Assembly: GCA_903916165.1 (NCBI GenBank)
Contig: CAIWVR010000159.1
Location: 1 to 11,846 of the forward strand
Direction: 5' to 3'
Length of the DNA: 11,846 nucleotides
From: an uncultured Hyphomicrobiales bacterium
GTDB lineage: Bacteria > Pseudomonadota > Alphaproteobacteria > Rhizobiales > Beijerinckiaceae
The notes below the pieces were generated by a model. That model was given only the letters and a program-made list of their open reading frames with translations, ran no database searches and was not told the DNA's origin. A program made the translations under genes and the position numbers. Numbering within the stretch: the first letter of the stretch is position 1; each line of letters begins with the position of its first letter. Below are positions 1-7,346 of the stretch, piece after piece.

Positions 1-59
1 CAAGGGTATTTAGGGCCCGTCCTTCTCCCGGAAACGGGAGAGGGGCGCGCCCCGCCATG
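1..59. other. Region downstream of fadD with a GNRA-capped hairpin
   Basis: This non-coding tail follows the fadD stop. It holds an inverted repeat at 21-44: a 7-bp core stem, TCTCCCG (24-30) with CGGGAGA (35-41), closed by a GAAA tetraloop and extended outward by three weaker pairs. Immediately beside it is a perfect 12-nt palindrome, GGGGCGCGCCCC (42-53). On the minus strand, the direction of fadD transcription, the hairpin comes about 16 bases after the stop codon, which is a sensible terminator position. There is no clear U-tract after it, so intrinsic termination is only a guess. It may instead be one copy of a dispersed palindromic repeat. Confidence 0.4.
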
Positions 60-1751
60 TCACCCCTTCATCACCTCATCGCGCAACGCGCGCCGCAGGA
101 TCTTGCCGACATTTGTCTTTGGCAGCGTCGCGCGGAAATCGTATTTTTTGGGGAGCTTGTAGCCGGTGAGCTTTTCGCGGCACCAGTCGCGCAGTTCCTC
201 TTCCGTGACGCCGCCCTCGCGCGGCACGATGAAGGCGCGCACGGCTTCTCCCGAGTGCTCGTCGGTCACGCCCACCACGGCGGCCTCCATCACCTTCGGG
301 TGGCTGGCCAGAACATCCTCGACCTCGTTGGGATAGACGTTGAAGCCCGAGACGAGGATCATGTCCTTGATGCGGTCGACGATGCGCACGAGGCCGTCGG
401 CACTGAGCGTGCCGACGTCGCCGGTCTTGAAATAGCCGTCGGGCGTGAAGGCACCTGCGGTCTCTTCCGGCTGGTTCCAGTAACCGGCCATGACCTGGGG
501 GCCCTTCAGGCAAATCTCGCCAGCCTCGCCCAGCGCCACCTCGATGCCGTTTGCGTCGCGGATCGAGACGTCCGTGGAGGATACGGGATAGCCAACTGCG
601 CCGGTGAATTCAGTCACATCGAGGCGGTTGACGCAGGCGATGGGCGACGTCTCCGACAGGCCGTAGCCCTCGATCAACGGGTGCCCGGTGACCGCTTTCC
701 ATTTTGCCGCGACGGTGGCTTGCGTGGCCATGCCGCCGCTGATCGAGATCGACAGTCGGGAAAAATCGACCTCGGCAAAATCGGCGCGCGCGGTGAGCGC
801 ATTGGCGAGCGTGTTGACGACGACAATCATCGTCATGCGCGCTTTCTTGATCGTCTTGATGAAGGCGGGCAGGTCGCGCGGATTGGGAATGAGAATCTGG
901 CAGCCGCCGATTTTCGCCATGAAGAGGCAACAGGCCGTCAGCGCGAAGATATGATAGAGCGGCAAGGCGGTGACCATGACGTGGTCGTCGCGCTCGCCGG
1001 CGAAGGAGCGCAACCAGGCATCCGCCTGGCTGACATTGGCGACGATGTTGCGGTGAAGCAGCACGGCACCCTTGGCGCGGCCGGTCGTGCCCCCCGTATA
1101 TTGCAGGAAAGCCACATCGTCCGGGCCGATCTCGACGGGCGCGAGCTTGCCCTGACGCGCAAAGAACAGAAAGTTCGACAGCGGCAGGGTGGCGGGCAAA
1201 TGATAGCGCCTCACGTTGCGCTTGATGTAGCGCGACACAAGGTTGACGATCTTGCCCTTGGCACCGATCAGGTCGCCGGGACGCACCAGCACCGCCATTT
1301 CGCATGTCAGGTCAGGCAGCGCCTCCTGCACCGTATGCGCAAAATTCTCCAGCACGAAGAGCACGCGCGCGCCGGAATCGTTGAGCTGTTGCGTGAGTTC
1401 ACGCGAGGTGTAGAGCGGGTTGACATTGACGACGACAAAGCCGCCGAGCAGCACGCCGAACATGATCGCCGGATAGGCCATGACATTGGGCATCATGACG
1501 GCGACGCGGTCGCCCTTTTGCAGGCCGAGGCGCTGGAGACCGATGGTCACCTCCTCGGCATGCTGCATCATCTGCGCATAGGTCAGTCGCACGCCGAAAC
1601 TCTCGGCGGCGGGCCGTGTGGCATAATCCCTGGCGGCGTTGCGGAGGATGTCGACGATTGTCGCGGACGAGGCCTCGTCGATCCTGTGCGGCACGCCAGC
1701 CGGATAGTGCTGGAACCAGGGCCGTGCCGCGGTCGAACCATTCTCTTGCAT
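60..1751 (-). CDS. fadD: Long-chain fatty acid--CoA ligase (FadD)
   Basis: This enzyme activates long-chain fatty acids to acyl-CoA through an acyl-AMP intermediate, at the inner face of the cytoplasmic membrane. It feeds beta-oxidation and lipid remodelling. The 563-residue product matches the usual FadD length of about 560. Seen in it are the ATP/AMP-binding loop YTGGTTGRAKG (218-228), GYGLSETSP (362-370), the FACS region with FKTGD (441-445) and RIKDMILVSGFNVYPNE, and a C-terminal NVGKILRR (547-554) whose lysine (about 550) is the adenylation catalytic residue. No transmembrane segment is evident. The ATG at 1751 was chosen because a GGGGGA Shine-Dalgarno-like run lies just upstream and the protein then begins near the family N-terminus (MQENGS). 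The frame stays open 34 codons further upstream to 1853, but that extension does not look conserved. trcR, also minus strand, ends 117 bp upstream. That gap shows no convincing promoter, so the two may be co-transcribed or the promoter may be unrecognised. Confidence 0.93.
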   Translation of the reverse strand: MQENGSTAARPWFQHYPAGVPHRIDEASSATIVDILRNAARDYATRPAAESFGVRLTYAQMMQHAEEVTIGLQRLGLQKGDRVAVMMPNVMAYPAIMFGVLLGGFVVVNVNPLYTSRELTQQLNDSGARVLFVLENFAHTVQEALPDLTCEMAVLVRPGDLIGAKGKIVNLVSRYIKRNVRRYHLPATLPLSNFLFFARQGKLAPVEIGPDDVAFLQYTGGTTGRAKGAVLLHRNIVANVSQADAWLRSFAGERDDHVMVTALPLYHIFALTACCLFMAKIGGCQILIPNPRDLPAFIKTIKKARMTMIVVVNTLANALTARADFAEVDFSRLSISISGGMATQATVAAKWKAVTGHPLIEGYGLSETSPIACVNRLDVTEFTGAVGYPVSSTDVSIRDANGIEVALGEAGEICLKGPQVMAGYWNQPEETAGAFTPDGYFKTGDVGTLSADGLVRIVDRIKDMILVSGFNVYPNEVEDVLASHPKVMEAAVVGVTDEHSGEAVRAFIVPREGGVTEEELRDWCREKLTGYKLPKKYDFRATLPKTNVGKILRRALRDEVMKG

Positions 1752-1868
1752 ATTTTCCCCCGCAAGCCGGAGCGCTTTTGATGCGCCCGGCTGCCGGGAA
1801 CATGACACTGGAGCATGCTGCCCGCAATCAACCATGCGGTGCCCCGTCATCACGCTTGGTTCAGCGGC

Positions 1869-2579
1869 CTATTCGTCGTCCTTCAGCGCCTTGAGCTTTC
1901 CAAAGACCGCGTCGAGGCTGATGGCGGGTTCCTCGTCGCGGCGCGGGGCCGGGGCGGAGCCGAACACGTCTTCCTGCGTTGCGGGCTGGCGCGGCGCGGT
2001 GGTGATCTCGGCTGACATGAGCATGGCACCCTGGTCCTCGGCCTGCGCCGGACGGTCCTTGGCGGCGCGGTTCACCTCGAGATCGAGATCGAGCTGCGAA
2101 CACAGGCCGAGTGTGACGGGATCCATCGGCGCGAGCGCGGCGGAGTTCCAGTGCGTGCGTTCACGGATCGCCTGCAGGGTGGTCTTCGTCGTGCCGACGA
2201 GGCGCATGATCTGCGCGTCCTTCAGCTCGGGATGATTGCGGACAAGCCAGAGGATCGCGTTCGGGCGGTCCTGGCGGCGCGACAGCGGCGTGTAGCGGCC
2301 GCCGCGGGCCTTCTTCGGCTCGGGCAGGACGACCTTGGACTTGGCAAGCGACAGGCGGGCGGCTTCGGACGTCTCGGCGCGCGCGATTTCCTCGCGGGTG
2401 AGCTGTCCGGATGTGATCGGATCATGTCCCTTGATGCCGGTGGCGACTTCGCCATCCGCAATGCCCTTGACCTCAAGCGGATGCAATTTGCAGAAGTCGG
2501 CAATCTGATCGAAAGTGAGCGAGGTGTTTTCCACCAGCCACACAGCCGTGGCCTTGGGCATCAACGGCGCATTGCTCAT
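1869..2579 (-). CDS. trcR: Cell-cycle transcriptional regulator TrcR (DUF1013 family)
   Basis: This 236-residue protein belongs to the DUF1013 family of Alphaproteobacteria. Its Caulobacter member, TrcR, is described as a factor that travels with RNA polymerase and supports CtrA-dependent cell-cycle transcription. Family assignment rests on the N-terminal block MPKATAVWLVENTSLTF (7-23) and the central block RPNAILWLVRNHPELKDAQI (105-124). The central block runs into VGTTKTTLQAIRERTHW (128-144) and reads like a helix-turn-helix. A second HTH-like helical stretch covers about residues 9-40. The C-terminal part (about 175-225) is low-complexity and probably disordered, ending in a short charged helix (FGKLKALKDDE). 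The ATG at 2579 has an AGGAGAG ribosome binding site four bases upstream. The frame continues 63 codons upstream, but over the candidate promoter, so that extension is rejected. DNA-binding specificity cannot be read from the sequence. Confidence 0.9.
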   Translation of the reverse strand: MSNAPLMPKATAVWLVENTSLTFDQIADFCKLHPLEVKGIADGEVATGIKGHDPITSGQLTREEIARAETSEAARLSLAKSKVVLPEPKKARGGRYTPLSRRQDRPNAILWLVRNHPELKDAQIMRLVGTTKTTLQAIRERTHWNSAALAPMDPVTLGLCSQLDLDLEVNRAAKDRPAQAEDQGAMLMSAEITTAPRQPATQEDVFGSAPAPRRDEEPAISLDAVFGKLKALKDDE

Positions 2580-2939
2580 CGTTCTCTCCTGTTCGCGCAC
2601 ATCCGGGCCTCGCGCGAGCGAAATGCAGACATGCGTCATCCGGCTCCGGCCCGGCCGAGGCTGAGCCTCAAATCGCATATCCATGACGGGAATAGCGCGC
2701 AATATAGGGGCGGGGTCGGTCAAAAGCAACGGAATTGCGCACCAGTCCGTGCGGCCAGACCCAAGCATGGCTTTGTCGTGCGACCGGCCAGCTGTCTGGC
2801 AAGCGTGTCATTGTCCCGCCCCTTTCAGCCCGGCTTTGTACTGAATGGGGCTGTAATTCTCATGAAAACAATCAGTTAGATTTGTCTTCTTCCCATGCTG
2901 GGGGCTGGCACACTCTCTCGCCGCCCTGGCGCGGCTTGC
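2580..2939. other. 360-bp intergenic region upstream of trcR
   Basis: This gap separates the quinone oxidoreductase stop codon from the trcR start; both genes are on the minus strand. It holds the trcR ribosome binding site (2584-2590) and a candidate sigma-70-type promoter (2701-2729). There is also an AT-richer patch at about 2836-2890, unlike the GC-rich surroundings. That patch contains a short imperfect stem (AATC/GATT, followed on the minus strand by GTTTT) that might end the oxidoreductase transcript, but it is weak. No tRNA-like or riboswitch-like structure and no convincing small ORF was seen. The open frames crossing it on the plus strand look like shadows. Confidence 0.5.
2701..2729 (-). 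promoter_or_regulatory. Candidate trcR promoter (TTGCTT-N17-TATATT)
   Basis: On the minus strand, TTGCTT (2724-2729) is followed after exactly 17 bases by TATATT (2701-2706). The -10 matches the sigma-70 consensus at 5 of 6 positions; the -35 matches only its first three. A transcript starting about 7 bases downstream would have a leader of roughly 115 nt before the trcR ATG at 2579. The in-frame upstream extension of trcR covers this promoter, which supports the shorter start. Confidence 0.45.
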
Positions 2940-3950
2940 TCAGGCGTCGGCGGTCAGAACGATTTTGCCGATATGGGACGAGGTTTCCATCAGGGCATGG
3001 GCGGCGGCGGCCTGCTCGAGCGGGAAGGTCGCGTGGATGACCGGCTTGCACTGGCCCTGCGCCAGCAGCGGCCAGACCTTTGCCTCAAGTTCCTGCGCGA
3101 TGAGAGCCTTTTGCGCCGGCGTGCGCGGGCGCAGCGTCGAGCCGGTATGCGTCAGCCGCTTGGCGCTCAGCGCACGCAGGTCGAGGCTGGCGATCTTGTA
3201 GCCCTCCATGAAGGCGATCTGCACGATGCGCCCTTCCATCGCCGCCACCTCGTAATTGCGCTGCACATAGGAGCCGCCGACCATGTCGAGAATGACGTCG
3301 GCCCCCTTGCCCCCGGTGAGGCGCATCACCTCCGCCACGAAATCCTGCTTGCGGTAATCGATGGCATGATCGGCACCGAGGCGCAGGCAGGCGTCGCATT
3401 TGTCCTGCGCGCCGGCGGTGACGATGACCGTCGCGCCAAACGCCTTGCCGAGCATGATTGCCGTCGTGCCGATGCCCGACGAGCCGCCATGGACCAGCAA
3501 CGTCTCTCCGGCGGCCAGATGTCCGCGCTGGAAGACATTGGTCCAGACGGTGAAGAAGGTTTCGGGCACGGCTGCCGCCTCGATCATGCCAAGCCCTGCG
3601 GGGATCGGCAGCGCATTGCTTTCATGGGCGAGGCAGAAGCGCGCATAGCCGCCGCCGGGCACCAGGGCGCAGACCGCGTCGCCGGGCGTGTAGCGCGTGG
3701 TCCCCGCGCCACAGGCGACCACGATTCCCGCGATCTCGAGCCCGGGAATATCCTGCGGCGCGCCGGCCGGCGGCGGATATTTGCCCTGCCTTTGCGAGAC
3801 ATCGGGCCGGTTCACGCCGGCGGCCTTCACCGCGATCAGGATCTCCCCGTCGCCTGGCATGGGGATCGGGCGCTGCACGGGGACAAGGACCTCGGGGCCG
3901 CCGGGCGAGGGGATCATGATGGCGGTCATGGTTGCGGGCAGGGAGCTCAT
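2940..3950 (-). CDS. NAD(P)H quinone oxidoreductase, zinc-free MDR family (PIG3-like)
   Basis: This 336-residue medium-chain dehydrogenase/reductase is predicted to reduce quinones with NAD(P)H in the cytosol. The N-terminal catalytic GroES-like domain carries AGVNRPDVSQRQGKYPPP (44-61), characteristic of the PIG3/TP53I3-type quinone reductases. The Rossmann domain begins at about 150 with LVHGGSSGIGTTAI (152-165), the AxxGxxG-type nucleotide-binding loop. The structural and catalytic cysteine clusters of zinc-dependent alcohol dehydrogenases are absent, consistent with the zinc-free branch. The ATG at 3950 has GAGGA seven bases upstream. MTAIMIPSPGG at 3929 is a possible alternative start. 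The divergent DUF1192 gene begins 96 bp away on the plus strand. Physiological substrate unknown; family confidence is high. Confidence 0.9.
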   Translation of the reverse strand: MSSLPATMTAIMIPSPGGPEVLVPVQRPIPMPGDGEILIAVKAAGVNRPDVSQRQGKYPPPAGAPQDIPGLEIAGIVVACGAGTTRYTPGDAVCALVPGGGYARFCLAHESNALPIPAGLGMIEAAAVPETFFTVWTNVFQRGHLAAGETLLVHGGSSGIGTTAIMLGKAFGATVIVTAGAQDKCDACLRLGADHAIDYRKQDFVAEVMRLTGGKGADVILDMVGGSYVQRNYEVAAMEGRIVQIAFMEGYKIASLDLRALSAKRLTHTGSTLRPRTPAQKALIAQELEAKVWPLLAQGQCKPVIHATFPLEQAAAAHALMETSSHIGKIVLTADA

Positions 3951-3983
3951 GGCGGTCCTCACGTGGCATCGAACTTTGTGACT

Positions 3984-4012
3984 TTGTAGCACGGCCCTCC
4001 GCGCGCTAAAGT
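3984..4012 (+). promoter_or_regulatory. Possible promoter for the DUF1192 gene (TTGTAG-N17-TAAAGT)
   Basis: In the 96-bp divergent gap, TTGTAG (3984-3989) is separated by 17 bases from TAAAGT (4007-4012), followed by the AAGGA ribosome binding site at 4034-4038. Match to sigma-70 consensus is moderate (3/6 and 4/6), so the claim rests mainly on spacing and position. No equally good signal was seen for the opposite-strand oxidoreductase. Confidence 0.3.
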
Positions 4013-4046
4013 CGCCATCCGGATTTGACCGCGAAGGATGTCGGCG

Positions 4047-4256
4047 ATGGGCAGGCTGGAGGACGAGGATCCGTTCGGGACCGCGCGGCGCAAGACACCG
4101 ACCGCGCACGAGATCGGGGAAGCACTCGACGCGCTGTCGGTCGATGAGCTGGATGACCGGATCGCGCTGCTGAGGCACGAGATCGTGCGGCTGGAGGAAG
4201 CCCGTGTCTTGCGGGAGGCAACCCGCAAGGCGGCGGACGCCTTCTTCCGGTCGTGA
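4047..4256 (+). CDS. DUF1192 family small protein
   Basis: This 69-residue soluble protein of unknown function belongs to DUF1192, a family of roughly 60-70-residue proteins in Alphaproteobacteria. It has an acidic N-terminus (MGRLEDEDPFG), then an amphipathic helical block, ALDALSVDELDDRIALLRHE, that continues into IVRLEEAR. This is typical of a short coiled coil and probably mediates oligomerisation or partner binding. There is no signal peptide or membrane segment. An upstream in-frame ATG exists at 4038 but overlaps the AAGGA at 4034-4038. The ATG at 4047 sits eight bases after that ribosome binding site and gives a family-like start, so it is preferred. rcdA follows on the same strand after 261 bp, probably with its own promoter. 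Homologues often lie near rcdA in my recollection, but no functional link is visible here. Confidence 0.85.
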   Translation: MGRLEDEDPFGTARRKTPTAHEIGEALDALSVDELDDRIALLRHEIVRLEEARVLREATRKAADAFFRS

Positions 4257-4429
4257 GCCGTCAGGATCTCACCAAGTATAGGGTGTAAAATAAAACCATG
4301 ACATGCGTGGCCCGGTTAAGCTTTTGCAAAACATGCCGGGCGCGTTGGACAGGGTTCCCCGGATGATTGGGCAAATGACGCGCCGTTCGGGGATGGGACG
4401 ACAAGCCTTTGATCAGTCCGCAGGTAAGG

Positions 4430-4444
4430 TTAACGACAGGTTAC
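4430..4444 (+). promoter_or_regulatory. CtrA-like binding box upstream of rcdA (TTAA-N7-TTAC)
   Basis: TTAA (4430-4433) and TTAC (4441-4444) are separated by exactly seven bases, matching 7 of 8 defined positions of the CtrA consensus TTAA-N7-TTAA. The box lies 74-88 bp ahead of the rcdA ATG in an otherwise gene-free stretch. The surrounding sequence also has an inverted GGTAA (4423-4427) / TTACC (4441-4445). In Caulobacter rcdA is, to my knowledge, part of the CtrA-controlled programme, so the site makes biological sense. I could not place a confident -35/-10 pair next to it. Confidence 0.5.
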
Positions 4445-4517
4445 CTTGCGGTGAATGGCAATAAACGCTGACGTCCGGGGCAGATCATGACACAATTGGA
4501 GCTTGGAGGTCCGAGCA

Positions 4518-5039
4518 ATGTTGCGTAGAGCCCAGACTGCCCATCGAAACACCGTGTCCTTTGGTGATCGCCTCGCCAATTCGGAAACGTTCAAACTGCT
4601 GTTCCGGGAGGGCATGGTCCTTGTCGAGGAAGCGGCTTCCTATCTGGATGGCCCTGGCCGGCGCGATTCGCGCTTGATGCCGCGCGGCGAGGCGGTTGCC
4701 TATGCCTCCGAGAGCATGCGGCTGACCACGCGCCTGATGCAGCTTGCGTCCTGGCTGCTGCTGCAGCGCTCGGTGAATGAGGGCGATCTCACCCAGGCGC
4801 AGGCCCAGAGCGACAAGCACAAGGTCAATCTGGTTCGGCAGGAGCTGGCTACGTCGCCCGATGTCTTCACCAAGCTGCCCGAACGCCTCCAGGAACTGGC
4901 GCTCCAGTCGCAGCGCCTGCAGGAGCGCATCCTGCATCTGGACCAGCTGATTCACGGTGCGGATGTCGAGCCTGTCGCACCGGCGATCCATTCACAGATC
5001 GAGAGCCTGCGTGCCGCCTTCAATGGCTCCGCAGCCTGA
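4518..5039 (+). CDS. rcdA: RcdA, regulator of CtrA degradation (DUF1465)
   Basis: RcdA is an adaptor that, with CpdR and PopA, directs the ClpXP protease to CtrA and other cell-cycle substrates at the cell pole. The 173-residue product carries the family core VSFGDRLANS (13-22), FREGMVLVEEAASYLDGPGR (29-48) and AYASESMRLTTRLMQLASWL (61-80). A further long helix at about 118-146 is rich in Leu, Gln and Glu (LPERLQELALQSQRLQER). This fits the three-helix bundle known for the family. The polar C-terminal tail corresponds to the flexible region used in substrate contact. The ATG at 4518 has GGAGG eight bases upstream. A TTG at 4503 overlaps that site and is not credible. The gene has its own upstream region with a CtrA-like box and is closed by the hairpin at 5074-5099. 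Confidence 0.92.
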   Translation: MLRRAQTAHRNTVSFGDRLANSETFKLLFREGMVLVEEAASYLDGPGRRDSRLMPRGEAVAYASESMRLTTRLMQLASWLLLQRSVNEGDLTQAQAQSDKHKVNLVRQELATSPDVFTKLPERLQELALQSQRLQERILHLDQLIHGADVEPVAPAIHSQIESLRAAFNGSAA

Positions 5040-5073
5040 GCGGCCCCGTTTCTTTCGGGGGTGTCAGACAGCA

Positions 5074-5099
5074 AAAACCCCGGCGCGAGCCGGGGTTTT
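5074..5099. terminator. Bidirectional intrinsic terminator between rcdA and rpmE
   Basis: AAAACCCCGGC (5074-5084) and GCCGGGGTTTT (5089-5099) form a perfect 11-bp stem closed by a GCGA tetraloop of the GNRA class. Read on the plus strand the stem ends in TTTT; on the minus strand it ends in TTTT plus another T. It therefore can stop both the rcdA transcript and the convergent rpmE transcript, which ends at 5126. Confidence 0.9.
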
Positions 5100-5125
5100 G
5101 TCGTCTGGATGGACGGATCTGAAAC

Positions 5126-5356
5126 TTATCTCTTGCCGAGCGAGATGCCGCCAAAGCGCGAGTTGAACTTCGAGAGGCGTCCGCCGCGGTCCATGAGTTG
5201 CTGGCTGCCGCCCGTCCAAGCCGGATGCGTGCTGGGATCGATGTCCAGGTTCAGCGTGTCGCCCTCCTTGCCGTAGGTGGAGCGCGTCATGTATTCCGTG
5301 CCGTTGGTCATCACGACCTTGATCATGTGGTACTGCGGATGCGTGTCGGCCTTCAT
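5126..5356 (-). CDS. rpmE: 50S ribosomal protein L31, cysteine-free type
   Basis: L31 is a small protein of the large ribosomal subunit at the bridge between subunits. The 76-residue product starts [10 protein letters not shown] and contains [15 protein letters not shown] and a basic C-terminal tail, matching the alphaproteobacterial L31 form. The zinc-binding CxC and CxxC positions of the C+ form read as VMTNG and DPSTH here. There is not one cysteine in the protein, so it should not bind zinc structurally. The ATG at 5356 has AAGGA nine bases upstream. The open frame extends 49 codons further but across the promoter, so it is rejected. It is a monocistronic unit between its own promoter and the shared terminator. 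Confidence 0.95.
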   Translation of the reverse strand: MKADTHPQYHMIKVVMTNGTEYMTRSTYGKEGDTLNLDIDPSTHPAWTGGSQQLMDRGGRLSKFNSRFGGISLGKR

Positions 5357-5440
5357 CGTCTCGGTTCCTTGAAAGTCAGCGGGAACGCGCCGGAGCAAGG
5401 ACGCAGCCGCTAAAACGCTTCCCGATGGCGGGGTTGCGCC

Positions 5441-5469
5441 CCTATAACGCAGGCGCGGGTCCGAGACAA
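5441..5469 (-). promoter_or_regulatory. rpmE promoter (TTGTCT-N17-TATAGG)
   Basis: On the minus strand TTGTCT (5464-5469) and TATAGG (5441-5446) are exactly 17 bases apart, each matching the sigma-70 consensus at 4 of 6 positions. Transcription from here would give rpmE a leader of roughly 75-80 nt. The same bases on the plus strand read TATAAC (5443-5448), a plausible -10 for the divergent ABC exporter gene, but its -35 (TTCCCG, 5419-5424) is poor. Confidence 0.5.
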
Positions 5470-5520
5470 GGTGTAAGGGTCCGCCGGGCTGCCGCCGGTC
5501 CAAAAAGGGTTAGACAAGAC

Positions 5521-7317
5521 ATGGCCGAGCCACAAAAGATCGACGCCAAGCGCACTTCGCTGCGGGCTTTGCTGCCCCTCGTGCCTTACACGCGGCGCTA
5601 CACGGGCCGTATCCTGGCCGCTGTCGCCGCACTGAGCGTTGCTGCCGCTGCCACGCTGACCGTGCCGCTCGCCGTGAAAGGCATGATCGACCATGGCTTC
5701 TCGGCGGAGAGCACGGGCGCCATCAACTGGTATTTCGGGGCCATGGTCGGCGTCGTCGGCGTGCTCGCGCTGGCCTCGGCCACGCGCTACTTCCTTGTCA
5801 TCACCATTGGCGAGCGCGTGGTCGCCGATCTGCGCGCCGATATGTTCGCGCATCTGACCAGGCTCGACGCGCCTTTCTACGACAGCGCCCGCATTGGGGA
5901 ATTGGTGTCGCGGCTCACCGCCGACACGACGCAGATGAAGACCGCCTTCGGCGCCTCGGCCTCGGTCGCCTTGCGCAATTTCTTCATGTTCCTCGGGGCC
6001 ATTGCAATGATGGTCTATACAAGCCCGAAATTGTCGGGCCTCGTGCTGGTTGCTATTCCCGTCATCGTGCTGCCGCTGGTGGCGTCGGGCCGCACCGTGC
6101 GCGCCCGCTCGCGTGCGGCACAGGACACGCTGGCCGAGGCCACCGCCTTTGCGGCGGAAAATCTCGGCGCGGTGCGCACGATGCAGGCCTTTGGCGCAGA
6201 GCGCACGACAGTCGCCCGCTTCAGTGCCGCGGTCGAGGACTCCTATCTCGCCGCGCGCAACGCAACAGCTGCGCGCTCGGTGCTGACGGGCGTTGCCATT
6301 TTCCTGGCCTTTGCCAGCGTCGTCGGCGTGCTGTGGCTGGGTGCGCAGGACGTGCTCGCCAATCGCATGAGCGCCGGCCTCCTGTCACAATTTGTGCTTT
6401 ACGCGGTCTTCGGCGCGGGCGCGCTGGGCGAGCTCTCGCAGGTTTGGAGCGAAATTTCCGCGGCGGCTGGCGCGGCGGGCCGCATCGCCGAGATCTTGCA
6501 GGTCAGGCCTGAAATTGTGGCACCGGTGACGCCCCTGGTCTTGCCTGCTCCCGCTCGTGGGGAGGTGGTGTTCAACGCCGTCAGTTTCTCCTATCCGACG
6601 CGACAGGATGCACCTGCGCTGCATGCCTTGTCGTTCCGTGTGGCGCCGGGCGAGACGGTCGCCATCGTCGGTCCTTCGGGTGCCGGAAAGTCGACCGTGT
6701 TCCAGCTGCTGATGCGTTTCTACGATCCCCAATCGGGATCGGTGACGCTCGATGGTGTCGACATTCGCGAGGTTGACCCCGCGCAATTGCGTGCCCGCTT
6801 CGCGTTGGTGCCGCAGGATCCGACGATCTTTGGTGCCAGCATTGCCGAAAACATCCGCTACGGCCGCACGGCCGCGCCGATGGAGGAGGTCGAGGCCGCC
6901 GCCGAGCGCGCGGCGGCGGCCGAATTCATCGGCCATCTCGACAAGGGATATGACACGACCGTCGGTGAGCGTGGGGTGACCCTGTCGGGCGGCCAGCGCC
7001 AGCGGCTCGCCATTGCGCGCGCCATCCTGAAGGATGCGCCGGTGCTTCTGCTCGACGAGGCGACCTCCGCGCTTGACGCCGAGAACGAAGTTCTGGTGCA
7101 GGCGGCACTGGAAAATATCATGAAGGACCGCACGACGCTGGTCATCGCGCACCGCCTCGCCACCGTGCTGAAAGCCGACCGTATCCTCGTGATGGACGAG
7201 GGGGCCATTGTCGAGGAAGGCACCCATGCCGAACTGGTGGCGCGTGGCGGTCTCTACGCGCGTCTGGCGCGGCTGCAGTTCGAGACGGGGCTCGTGCAGG
7301 AAGAAGCGGCGGAGTAG
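5521..7317 (+). CDS. MsbA/ABCB-type ABC exporter (fused permease and ATPase)
   Basis: This 598-residue half-transporter is expected to work as a homodimer in the inner membrane, exporting a lipid or hydrophobic compound. It resembles the alphaproteobacterial MsbA-related subfamily; the substrate is not known. The N-terminal permease domain (about 20-315) has six predicted membrane helices, among them about 29-52, 72-96, 155-190 and 255-300. The ATPase domain (about 345-585) is complete: Walker A GPSGAGKS (384-391), Q-loop VPQDPTIFG (430-438), signature LSGGQ (488-492), Walker B VLLLDE (508-513), D-loop SALD (516-519) and H-loop His 544. The start MAEPQ at 5521 was chosen over an open frame reaching back to 5425, because the extension is Arg/Gly/Pro-rich and covers the promoter region. 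The ribosome binding site is weak (AAGGG about 12 bases upstream). It is transcribed alone and ends against the palindrome at 7347-7443. Confidence 0.92.
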   Translation: MAEPQKIDAKRTSLRALLPLVPYTRRYTGRILAAVAALSVAAAATLTVPLAVKGMIDHGFSAESTGAINWYFGAMVGVVGVLALASATRYFLVITIGERVVADLRADMFAHLTRLDAPFYDSARIGELVSRLTADTTQMKTAFGASASVALRNFFMFLGAIAMMVYTSPKLSGLVLVAIPVIVLPLVASGRTVRARSRAAQDTLAEATAFAAENLGAVRTMQAFGAERTTVARFSAAVEDSYLAARNATAARSVLTGVAIFLAFASVVGVLWLGAQDVLANRMSAGLLSQFVLYAVFGAGALGELSQVWSEISAAAGAAGRIAEILQVRPEIVAPVTPLVLPAPARGEVVFNAVSFSYPTRQDAPALHALSFRVAPGETVAIVGPSGAGKSTVFQLLMRFYDPQSGSVTLDGVDIREVDPAQLRARFALVPQDPTIFGASIAENIRYGRTAAPMEEVEAAAERAAAAEFIGHLDKGYDTTVGERGVTLSGGQRQRLAIARAILKDAPVLLLDEATSALDAENEVLVQAALENIMKDRTTLVIAHRLATVLKADRILVMDEGAIVEEGTHAELVARGGLYARLARLQFETGLVQEEAAE

Positions 7318-7346
7318 GGCGCGTCGCACGTCCTTCCCGCCTCGAT

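Noticed and set aside
57..1781. 574-codon open frame on the plus strand opposite fadD
   Set aside because: It is antisense to a textbook FadD. Its translation is rich in Arg, Asp, His and Gly with no recognisable domain, as expected for a shadow frame in GC-rich DNA.
1752..1853. Upstream in-frame extension of fadD (34 codons)
   Set aside because: No ribosome binding site at the far start, and FadD homologues start near the ATG at 1751.
2580..2768. Upstream in-frame extension of trcR (63 codons)
   Set aside because: It covers the candidate promoter and the AGGAGAG site; the family starts at MSNAPLMPK.
2895..3989. 364-codon plus-strand open frame opposite the quinone oxidoreductase
   Set aside because: No family motif, the composition is that of a complementary-strand shadow, and the minus-strand gene has full MDR motifs and a ribosome binding site.
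4254..4273. Hairpin GTGAG...CTCAC just after the DUF1192 gene
   Set aside because: Only five pairs with a ten-base loop and no T-run, too weak to call a terminator.
4311..4335. Second CtrA half-site (TTAA at 4316-4319)
   Set aside because: The bases seven positions on read CAAA, so there is no second half-site.
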